From assembly GCA_030141605.1 (NCBI GenBank), contig JAQGDQ010000974.1, positions 1-64,000 of the forward strand: 64,000 bases of DNA. The letters are read 5' to 3'. The notes beneath the pieces are model-generated. The model did no database searches, had not been told where the DNA came from, and was given only the letters and a program-made list of their open reading frames with translations. Origin of the DNA: Tubiluchus corallicola (lineage: Eukaryota; Priapulida; Priapulimorpha; Priapulimorphida; Tubiluchidae). Made by a program: the position numbers and the translations under genes. Shown one piece after another: positions 26,501 through 34,928 of this stretch. How positions within the stretch are numbered: the first letter of the stretch is position 1; the number at the start of each line of letters is the position of its first letter.

Positions 26501-28337
26501 TTTTAAGAAAACTGAATTTTCTTTCAATAACCATTTACTCATTATTAAACCTTAATTATCAGTTTTACCTTTAGTGTATTGCAAACTATTTTTAAATGCC
26601 ATTTTCTAACTGCTAGTTAATTTATTGTCATTTTTTCTGCATTTATACCTGTAACTAACATTTTGCACCTCTATGGTAAATTAGATTCTTACTGTTATGT
26701 ATGTTTGGCTGAAAGCAAACAGAAATGAAAAACTATTTTATTTAAAATTAGACTTCAGTTTAATTTATTACATGCTAATAGCGATTTTATTCTAAATAAT
26801 CAGAATGTCTAAAAATTTTCCATTTCGATGCAGTTGTTTCACACATTATTTTCTCTAAGTTTTTGGTTTAACTTTAAATTTTTTATTTTAATTCATTCGT
26901 TTAAATTTTTTAAAACTACAAATACACTTCATATGTGTACGTTCATATGAATGTGTCCACGATAGGGACGTTGCCCTACCACATTTCCCGTAGGCTACTT
27001 TCCAGCTAACTTACTCTAAAAGACGTGTTCAGAGCACTGAACTAAAACTCTTTAAATTCCGACTGCCATTGCAGAATGCTTTTCCGTCTTTCTTTTTATT
27101 ATTTACTGCTATATGTCATGATTAACTTTTATATATTATATTATTAATTATTTAATTATAATTATATATTATGGTTATTTAAAAAGTTCTTTACATCGGA
27201 TTATAACTCCTGGAAGAGGAGTCAAAACGTTATAATTAAACATTTTTAAATCATCTTTATAGGCATTCATTTATTATAGTAGTAATTCTTTGGTGCAAAA
27301 TCATTCATAAAAAACAATATTTTCCCTTCGTTTTTTATCTTAGATCATATGAGTTATGTTATATAGGAATTTTTACTTTTTTTCTTAAAGTAAAACCGGA
27401 TGATTGTGTAAACACGAGTTCAGAATAAAGTATGCTCTAAAATATTGAAAACTACAATAGCTTTTTTTTAATCAAAGCTTAGATTAAATAATAATTACCT
27501 CGGATACTCAAATTTTGTTAAACTTTCAAAGCTACGCGCGGCTCAGTGAATCTACTAAGATTGGCAGCGGCGCCTTTTTGTCACATGCGCGTGGCCGACA
27601 AATAGAAGACGGTACTGTCATAACCATGATCATGAACTGCAGTGTTAGCTTCTCACGTCATATGACGTAGAACCCATTTTCGTGACATCATGCATTTACG
27701 CAGTACTGTAACACCTATGCAAACGTGCTTGAGGGATATGCCTGCCATTGCACAAACTGTGGTTAGTTTCTGACGCAAGCAATAGCTGTGTTCGGTTGCC
27801 GTTAATTAACTTTCTAAGCTAATTATGCAAATATAAGAAACAATTGTTAACTTTTATAAGTAAGAAAATGTATATTTTGGACAGTAAATTAAAATGAGAT
27901 TGAGTCTAAACAATCACCCGGTCTTCCTTTAAGCAAAGACTCATTATAGTTTTCTCTGTTTCTAGGACCTAAGAAAATTTTTATGCATATACTTAACGTA
28001 ATCATTTATGATAATGAAATTGTGCATTAATTTACACTATACTGCTTTCTTAGCAGCACTATTGAAATTGTTTCGACTCACTACATATCTGCCTGGACCT
28101 TAGATACGTTTCTCTTTTCCTTAGATGTCAGAAATGTTTGCCGGTCGTTCTTCTACAACTGCTGGTGATTCCGTAACTCCTCGGAGCTCCAGGCTAACAA
28201 ACCAACTCACTGATAAATCGTATGCAGTCAAAAAGGAGCCGAAAGCTACTACTAGAGCAAGACCTGCTCAGAAACTCTTACATGACCTTCGTTCTACCAA
28301 AAGGACTATAACCAAAGACGATTTTACCTGGGAATAA
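14506..28337 (+). CDS. CEP57: CEP57-family centrosomal protein (CEP57/CEP57L1 type)
   Basis: Eleven exons in consistent phase: 14506-14551, 14948-15091, 15814-15929, 17030-17149, 18152-18229, 19616-19687, 21613-21840, 23349-23443, 24140-24469, 25501-25648 and 28125-28337; about 529 codons (human CEP57 has 500). Family signatures: ITALRNLQAKISYLERERE at the start of the N-terminal coiled coil, RGRCAVLNQQIDNMRGML, LEENYLRLSALQNIAQ, FNDLPFVAGKSTAPSHSLGG before the C-terminal microtubule-binding region, and the terminal RTITKDDFTWE. The family binds pericentriolar material and microtubules and helps centriole engagement and spindle assembly. Exons 5 and 6 look like a duplicated coiled-coil exon (QKLTDLEDKL and QKVIELEERL). 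The exon 9 start is uncertain: several AG sites between 24140 and 24235 keep the frame open. Other exons could be hidden in the 2.5-kb last intron. Confidence 0.93.
15391..15705 (-). pseudogene. LINE reverse-transcriptase C-terminal remnant
   Basis: Minus-strand ORF with NPRTHNIKQIRTNNKYGNNS, then VVQLWNTWLSNLKQIKSFDE: the R-T/H-N and V-x-L-W-N-x-L signature of LINE ORF2 C-termini. It lies in CEP57 intron 2 (antisense) and may extend slightly upstream in another frame. Confidence 0.65.
16104..16669. mobile_element. piggyBac-like MITE
   Basis: TTAA-CCCTTATAGGG on the left and AAAAGGG-TTAA on the right; the right end read inversely is CCCTTTTACC. TTAA duplications plus CCC/GGG termini are the piggyBac hallmark. 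Length 566 bp, no transposase, in CEP57 intron 3. Confidence 0.75.
17199..17716. mobile_element. Pogo-like MITE in CEP57 intron 4
   Basis: Left end TA-CAGTCATACCTCCGTTGTCG. The right end, on the minus strand, reads ataatacctcggttttcgac. Shared terminal motifs (atacctc, gttttcaa) define inverted ends. The ORFs inside are spurious. Confidence 0.65.
18536..19032. mobile_element. Pogo-like MITE in CEP57 intron 5
   Basis: TA-CAGCGATGCCTCGAGATACG on the left; the right end inverted reads TA-CAGTGGAATCTCGACTTACG. 497 bp between TA dinucleotides. It lies between the duplicated exons 5 and 6. A small ORF on each strand is not protein-like. Confidence 0.75.
22129..22290 (+). mobile_element. LINE 3' end: hairpin and TTTGA tail
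   Basis: GGGGTGGC (22150-22157) pairs with GCCACCCC (22181-22188). About 70 bp downstream comes aaaaataataaatgatttga, continuing as repeats of tttga. The stem matches the one at 25216-25255. This is the structure expected at the 3' end of a CR1/L2-like element. Confidence 0.5.
22514..23038. mobile_element. hAT-like MITE with a nested pogo-type fragment
   Basis: Termini CAGGGACGAGAAT and (inverted) CAGGGATGAGAAT, flanked by similar ctcat-containing bases. Inside, 22728-22815 matches 38140-38230 of the TIR element in SAP18 intron 3 (ggagttatttgagtcaatt). A C/G-rich block at 22930-23005 has short palindromes (cccccatggggg). Confidence 0.6.
25216..25255 (+). repeat. LINE-type hairpin
   Basis: GGGTGGCTGA and TTCGCCACCC arms are shared with the LINE 3' end at 22150-22188. 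Probably the terminus of another copy of the same LINE, here without an obvious tail. Confidence 0.45.
25682..26296. mobile_element. piggyBac-like MITE in CEP57 intron 10
   Basis: TTAA-CCCTTTCACTACGGAAGG on the left and CTACGTAGTGAAAGGC-TTAA on the right. The inverted termini share CTTTCACTACG. It inserted 33 bp after the exon-10 end, next to the donor. No transposase ORF. Confidence 0.8.
27389..27928 (-). mobile_element. TTAA-flanked MITE, family M1, copy 3
   Basis: Inverted relative to copy 1: begins TTAA-AGTAAAACCGGATGATTG and ends ggtcttcct-TTAA. Full length, 540 bp, in the last CEP57 intron about 200 bp before the terminal exon. Confidence 0.85.
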
Positions 28338-28530
28338 TCATTTCATATGTGGAAGCCAATGTTTATGCTTAAATCACTTTATATGTACAATCTATTTGTA
28401 CTATCTAAAAATCCAGCATGAAATTTTTTTTATAAGAAGTGTTTTATCAATGTGACGTCTTGGTTTGTGTATTTTTTAAAGCCTTTGCCTATGTGTTCAA
28501 TATTTCAAGCTTAAATTGAAGTGATTGTGT

Positions 28531-28676
28531 GATAGTTCAATCAATTCTTTTATTGTCTTTACTGTCGTGTAGGTGGCATGCCAAAAATCGTGCGTATCAA
28601 GTTCAATCAATTCTTCTATTGTCTTTGCTGTCGTGTAAGTGGCATGCCAAAAATTGTGCGTATCACTCAACAGTGT
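28531..28676. repeat. Tandem duplication (73 bp x 2) in the CEP57 3' UTR
   Basis: gttcaatcaattctt and its continuation through gtggcatgccaaaaat occur twice, 73 bp apart, with few substitutions. Short ORFs on both strands are by-products. Confidence 0.85.
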
Positions 28677-28901
28677 CATATTGTCTGGCATTTATTACAT
28701 TGTTCAAACAAAAAGTGCTTCCTTGTAAATTGCATTTCTTACGCTGTTTAGTCGTGCTAATCAAGTTCAAGTTTTAATCCCTTGAAATGTTTTATACTAG
28801 TCATGAAATGCCTGTAAATAGTACTGATAAATCTTGCTGTACTTCTTAGCATAGGTATGTTTTCTAAATTACTCTCAGTTACATGTTATTGAAATATGCT
28901 A

Positions 28902-28927
28902 TTTATTTAAAAAAGTTATATAATAAA
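28902..28927. terminator. Crossed polyadenylation signals of CEP57 (+) and RPC7 (-)
   Basis: AATAAA on the plus strand at 28922-28927 suits CEP57 (stop 28337). TTTATT at 28902-28907 is AATAAA on the minus strand and suits RPC7 (stop 28984). If both are used, the two 3' UTRs overlap by a few tens of bases. Confidence 0.55.
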
Positions 28928-28983
28928 GAGAATTTTACACAGTTAAACAATATGGTTGCAAGAAATGCCTCAGGACAAAAGTG

Positions 28984-31543
28984 TCAATAAATGGGGCCAT
29001 CGTCAAGATTATCTTCTTCATCATCTAAAAAGTTTTCTCCGTTGTCAAAGTACGAAGATATGTAATCTGTTCCCTCCTCCATGTCCTCTTCATCATAATC
29101 TTCGTCATCTATCTCTTCTTCCTCGCCTTCTACATTCTCATTTGTTTTCTTTTCCTCGTGCTCTTCATGGGGCGCATCCTTCACTTCTTGCTCTTCTAGT
29201 ACTTCTAATGAAGTTAATACGTCATCGACTTGTTTCTTCGAAGTTTTATCACTCAACAGTATCTTTGGTTTTATCACAGCTTTTGCCTTACGAGATTTTT
29301 TCGTCCTTATACGTAATTCTTTGGGCAAACGATTCCACATAGGGATCCACTCTCGGGAATTGTCTCCATTCCCGTTAATTTGATATTTATCGGTGTATCG
29401 TTCAATGTCCCTTTTCACATGAGACGTTTTAATGAAGTATGGAGAGTCACGCATGGTAGTTCGAAACTCTTGTTTAAGTGCTAGCATGTAGTCATAATTA
29501 TCACCAGTAGCTAATGGAACAGGTTTTCTTTCTAAAGGTGGAAATATAGGTGGAGGTTGTACGGTTGGACCAGGTAACGATTCACCTGTAAAGAAAGAAT
29601 TGACCTAAATTAAATCACCTTGATTAAACTCTGATCCTGCACCAAAATCCCGATCCCATCTGAAATAAAATTACCCATCTACATCCTAGACAACATGAAG
29701 AAAATCGTCTGGGAATGCTGCACGTAGAAAAGGGATGCATGACTGCAGTTAGCTGCCCTAGGGCGACAATACTGCTAAATTTTAAGAATCTAAAATCTTC
29801 CTACAAGGGATTTTCGTCAGGGACACCAAACTTAGGTGCCACACGCTTTAGCTATGCCATTTTTCCCGTGTTGGAAACCAGTATACGTCTCGTATGCTAA
29901 TTTTAATACAGTCTAACCTCGTTATCTCGCCACTGTCCGTCTAGGGCAAATTTTTGGCGAGAGGCGAGTATGGCGAGATAACGGGAATATAACGAAGTTA
30001 GTCTATATGTATGTACATACTGTACATAATAGTTGATTAGCATAGTGTTCCTCTATGTACATATAAAATATATTTCACATTATGATACCAATCAACATTA
30101 AATCAGAAATGAAAAAATGTCATTTTCGCTCACAGTGTTTCCGAAATCTGTCTAAAATTATGTCTGGATACGTAGCTTTTTGTGCGTCAGTTTTAGTTGC
30201 TAGCGGGCCTTGAAAAATCAGTCTGCAATATTGCTCAAACGCTTTAAAACTCGACGGTAAATCACGACAACTCCAGTCCATACAAGGTGGATTTATTCCC
30301 GATAAACCTCCCATCATTTCTTGGCACTGAGTTTCGTTGAAGTAATTATACGTAGCGTTTAAAATTATTGTAACAGACAACACAGTTCGTAGTAAGCTAT
30401 TGCGTCGCACACTGTAGAACTGTACGTAAATGCTTGCGATGTCAAGACTTCAAGGTCACTGTCTTGGAAATTCAATTGTTTTTCTTTGCGCACAGATCTG
30501 ACCGTCGGGGCTTTCGCACTACTTTAATGATGAGCGGGAACATGCCAACGTGGTCTCCTGCTGAGCGGCCGTGCGTTTACAGCTAGTATGCCTTTCTGAT
30601 ATTAAACTTCCTTGAAAACTGGTATTTCTCACAGCTTCCTGGTGTTTGGCAGTGTAAGTCCGTTTCCACTGGCTGCCACCATGTAATATTATGTACTAGA
30701 GCACAGTATTTATATGTAAATTTCCTTTTTTTTTGTTCAGGATTAAGACAAAACAGTTTTCGCTTCAGAGACATCATGTAAAGTTGCTCACACTTTGTGG
30801 GAACTCAAACTTAAACGCAGCTTTGGCGCTTTAGTTTCTCTGCGCATTAACCAAGTCTGCAGCATTGTCTACAAGCAGCATTGTCTACATACCACGGTTA
30901 TATTGATCGACACGCGGTATATGTACAGTATTAATTGATTCACCTCTGAGTCTGTTTGGCGACATAACGAATACAGTTTACATAAGCACTCATCCTAGCA
31001 TGACGTGGCGAGGGTGGCGACTTAACGAGGTAAATATCACAGCAGGAAATCCCTCCTGGTACTTTCTATGGCGAGAGACGAGTTTGGCGGCATAACGAGG
31101 GGCGAGGTTATACTGTACTTTAAATTCAACAAACTACTGTTCTTATTCCGAGTCCATCAAAAAATTCTAAATAATTTTCTGCAATCGTTCAGCTGATTAC
31201 TTTTGACAGTGGCGATAGTAGGTAAGAGTTACACGTAAATAAATGGTTAAGAACTTGTGACACACGGTAATATTCGTGTCGAGCATGAAAATAATACTAC
31301 TACTGAGTACTACTAGTAATCAATATAGCTACTAATTTTGAAATTTGTAGTTTGCATTAATTAGATAGTTAAAAAAAACCGTTGAAGTAGTCTGGCTTTT
31401 AGAGAACTCGGTGCAATATTAAACATTTGTGAATAAGGAAAAATTCGTTTTACGTAACAAAACGGTTTAAATGAAACACCTCTTCCAAATCCCAAGTTTT
31501 CGATGTTAAATGAAAAGTTGCGGCCTCGCCCTCTGCCAGCCAT
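28984..31543 (-). CDS. POLR3G: RNA polymerase III subunit RPC7 (POLR3G/POLR3GL)
   Basis: Two exons on the minus strand: about 31480-31543 and 28984-29585, phase 1, totalling about 221 codons (human POLR3G has 223). Exon 1 encodes MAGRGRGRNFSFNIENLGFG, the family's conserved N-terminus. Exon 2 continues GESLPGPTVQPPPIFPPLER, then YMLALKQEFRTTMRDSPYFI, RDIERYTDKYQ, EWIPMWNRLPKELR, and ends in a long Glu/Asp tail with TDYISSYFDNGENF. RPC7 forms the initiation heterotrimer with RPC3 and RPC6 in the nucleus. The donor (gtgttt) is weak but gives exact family alignment. The intron contains a 1.2-kb TIR transposon. Convergent with CEP57. Vertebrates have two paralogues; this copy cannot be assigned to either. 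Confidence 0.94.
29909..31115. mobile_element. Pogo-like TIR element in the RPC7 intron
   Basis: TA-CAGTCTAACCTCGTTATCTC on the left and an inverted, related terminus (cataacgaggggcgaggtta, then tactg-TA) on the right; 1,207 bp. A similar end, inverted, recurs at 63470-63675. It holds a minus-strand ORF with a Gag-like segment (30120-30410) and no transposase. Confidence 0.75.
30120..30410 (-). pseudogene. Gag-like ORF fragment inside a TIR element
   Basis: 96 codons. The segment GINPPCMDWSCRDLPSSFKA, then FEQYCRLIFQGPLATKTDAQ, resembles the N-terminal Gag region of Ty3/gypsy-type retroelements (M-D-W, L-P-x-x-F-x-x-F, G-P-L then a charged run). It then diverges and ends after about 20 more residues. 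Either a captured retroelement piece or a domesticated short ORF; the assignment rests on pattern memory only. Confidence 0.4.
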
Positions 31544-31679
31544 ATTGCTCTAATTACGTAAGTATGAAACTGACACCACTGCACGACATAAAGCTATAAA
31601 ATTATAACTTCTAAGTTGCACATGACAAAATAATCATAAAACAGCAAACACGTGAGCCGCCATGATGGTTATACTTATG

Positions 31680-32511
31680 TTGGGAGCCGAGTGGACCACT
31701 GCGCCAAGTAGGACACTAGAGACAGGTCGCGAATTGAGTCGTTAAGTGTACTGACACCGTCCGTTGTGCTTGTTTATGTAATAATAATAATTAAAAACGT
31801 TAGTACACGTTGAATAATTTATTATACATCTAATAAAATAAAAAAAATTATTCTGAGCTGGTAGAAGCACCGCGAGGAGGTCGAGAAGTTGGACTTGATT
31901 AGCTCAGCAAAAAATTTTTTTGATGGCTACCTTGCCTTTAAAGCGATCAGTTTATGCCCACTCATACATACACACAGTGATTGCTATTTCAGTTCAAAAT
32001 CAATTTTCGTTTTGTTTTGAAAATATCAGTTTGTTCATAGGGCAACATCGCTATAACAAACCAATATTTTTCATCCACACTGAGGATTTGGAATTAATGT
32101 TAGAAAAATTTATCAGCTGCATTTTTATAAACATGTTTATGCAATTCAAGTAGCAAAATATTGGACTGAATTAGCAATGCACTTTCACAGAATGCAATAC
32201 AAAATAAATATGACTATGGAAACAATAATAAATACGAGCAAAGTAAATAACAGGCTAAGCTACAACAATATTACAAAATAACATTTTGTTTGGGACTCAA
32301 AAAAGTTATTACTAGTAACACAATAAACCAAAACTTGACAAAAGTACATAAACACTGGAATATTCTCACTTAATATTTAAGTCTACAGCTAAACAATCAT
32401 ACATCTAACACCTACATTTATCGCTAGTGTCCTACTTGGGCTGCCCATGTAGGACACTACTTTTAGCGCATCAAGTGGTCTACTTGGCGCAGTGGTCCAC
32501 TCGGCTCCCAA
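31680..32511. mobile_element. 832-bp TIR element, family unknown
   Basis: Near-perfect inverted termini: ttgggagccgagtggaccac, continuing tgcgccaagtag, at 31680 and its inverse ending at 32511. tgtcctac motifs repeat inside both ends. No target duplication is obvious. An internal 77-codon ORF is not recognisable. It lies just upstream of RPC7 exon 1. Confidence 0.85.
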
Positions 32512-32954
32512 CACCTACTATTAAGCATATGGTAATGTAAAGTTTGCCTATAATTCGACCAAGTTCAAAATTCAATTTTGTTTTATTGAAAGCAACAATA
32601 TTAATGTATAAAAATTTTATGATCATTTCTTTATCTCCGAATTCTACCTGTCCGCCCAATGTCTGTAAAGACGTAATTGACGTATGATGATGATGACGAT
32701 AACAGTATTATCTTCATATAAATATTGTATATTGTTTTTGTTGTGTTTTGTTTCTCTCGCAAGGCTCGTAGAGAAAACCAGAAAAGACGCCGTCAAGTAA
32801 AACTAATTTATTTAGCGAGAATTCTACAGCACAAAAGTATGAAGAAACGATAAACGATTGCTGTAAATGTGAAAATCTGGAAACGTTTAAGTATATCTGA
32901 GAATGTAAGTATACAAGTATATGTCCGTGTTAGATCTGTGTGCTCTGTGTGCTT

Positions 32955-33082
32955 CCGTGACAGCAGCCTGCTTTGCCTTATATAGCGCACTAAAGAAACT
33001 TCCAAAAGTAATGTTCCAGAACATTCCAGATGGTAAGGCGGTCATTCTAACGGAACATTCTATGATGTTCTATGTAATTCTA
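32955..33082 (-). promoter_or_regulatory. Heat-shock-element cluster with TATA box
   Basis: Read on the minus strand: agaatgttcc, then ctggaatgttctggaaca, then ggaagtttc (all nGAAnnTTCn type), followed about 15-20 bp on by gcTATATAAggc. On the plus strand the core TTCCAGAACATTCCAGA (33014-33030) is a perfect three-unit HSE. Spacing and order fit an HSF-driven promoter firing towards RPC7. It could instead belong to an LTR-like repeat (tgtccgtg at 32932, tgtaca near 33215). Confidence 0.45.
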
Positions 33083-33649
33083 GTTGATGCCAGCAATCTC
33101 CACAACAGTTTTGAACATCGAACGTTCGAGTTGTTATATATTGTTAATATCGTTATATCGTGTAAAAGAGACAAATAAATTGAATTTAATTGAATTAAAC
33201 TTATAGTTGCCTGTGTACATATTATGCATTCTAAAACAACACCTCCCATCTCTTCTACTAAGCATCCCTGAAAGTCTGCTTTTACTACAGCCCACAATGC
33301 ATTATCCTCAAATCTAGAACTGCATGCACTTGCTAATTCCTATGTAGGCTTTACATATCATGCAGCCAGACAGCCGCAATAATTTTTATGTCAACAGTTG
33401 ACCTTTCTTGGCACATTTTCGAGCTGCTTTATTGCCTTAGGAAGAGTAGATTCTCAAGGTAATCGCATTCCCAATCTAGTACAGTTTTCTTTTTTGTATT
33501 GGCTTACACCAAAGGCCTTTCTCTTTCACATCATGCCTATACATGCAGATCATTGTTGGATATTTTGACAGGCCATTGATACCTAATAGATGACAAGAAG
33601 AGAAAATAAATGGTTTTTTAAAACATCTCCACTGGTAGATGGGGGTCAG

Positions 33650-33935
33650 CATCGAACGTTCGAGTTCAAATATTTGAATCGAATTCAATTCGAGCATGAT
33701 TTTTAGTTCGAATTTGATTCGAACCTGAAACTACAGATTCGAGTAATTCAGCACTTCATTCACGTATGTTCTTTATCATTAAAATACATGAACAGCATGC
33801 AATTAACAAAATTTATGTGCAGTTTCTGTGCAAATTTTTTAACCAACTAATAGTAATTTTACTGCAGAACAAAATCAAATAATATACATGATCTTTGTAA
33901 GACTACTTTTTACTTGTGGTTAAAAATTTGTTCAA
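33650..33935 (-). mobile_element. hAT-like MITE (family H1), partial inverted copy
   Basis: Minus-strand match to the complete copy at 34082-34497 (cttacaaagatcatg, gaagtgctgaatta, ttcgaacctgaaac in either sense). The outer left end (tagggg) is missing. It lies about 150 bp from the complete copy in opposite orientation. Confidence 0.7.
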
Positions 33936-34081
33936 AACTTGGATTTCGATATGTCTGTACACGGTGTAAATAACACAGAAGAATGAAATGTTACTTATTT
34001 TACTGTGTTCTGAAAGGCATTAAGGTGGTTTTTCCTGTTAGCCAACCAGCATTAATTTTGAATCATTATGCATGTATTTAT

Positions 34082-34497
34082 TAGGGGTGAGCATTTTCTA
34101 CCAGAAAGCGAATTCGAATCGAACCGAATTTGTGACTTTCGAATTCGAACCGAACTTCAGTGTTTCGAATTCGAACCAAATTCGAATTGAGATCGAACGA
34201 TTTTCGAACTAGTTTTCGAACCACCAGTAAAAATTAGTCTTACAAAGATCATGCATATCACTAGATTTTGTTCTGCAATAAAACGACTAGTAATTTGCTT
34301 GAAGTTGTGCGCAGAAATAACAACTAAATTATGTTAATTACATGATGTTTCAATCGTTTTAATGATCAGGAACATATGTGATTGAAGTGCTGAATTATTC
34401 GAATTTATAGTTTTGGATTCGAATCGAGTTCGAACTAAAAAAACTCGTTCGAGTTCGATTCGAATGTTCGAACTCGAACGTTCGATGCTCACCCCTA
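34082..34497 (+). mobile_element. hAT-like MITE (family H1), complete
   Basis: Termini TAGGGGTGAGCAT and ATGCTCACCCCTA are perfect inverses. Flanks GTATTTAT (34074-34081) and GTATTTGT (34498-34505) are an 8-bp target duplication with one change. The interior is rich in ttcgaa repeats. hAT superfamily by termini and duplication length. Confidence 0.85.
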
Positions 34498-34928
34498 GTA
34501 TTTGTTACTAATGCATATGTGATTGTAATGCTTTTTCAAATAAAATATTGCTTAAACTGACACTGTAGAATTGGAATAAATAACATTAAATAAAGTGAAA
34601 CAGAATATAAGACAGAAATCACAGAATATTTTACAGAATAGGTCGTAGCAAAAAGGCGAATTGCAATACTGTGATTATTTTATGCAATGATTTCCCGTAA
34701 CACCTAAGGTAACAAAGCCGACGCAAAATGCAAAAGAAAGTTTAAGAAACTGTATTAATAGGGATAATCACTGTATACAACTTAAAGGGATAATCACTTG
34801 TTTTCAATTCCCAGTTTTTGAATGATATTTTGCTTTTTAGAACGTTGTTGTTCAAGGGTTTTGTTAGGTTTATATTTTAATTTCCACACGGCTGCTGCTT
34901 GCTGTTAATCTGTAATTTGCACAGCACC

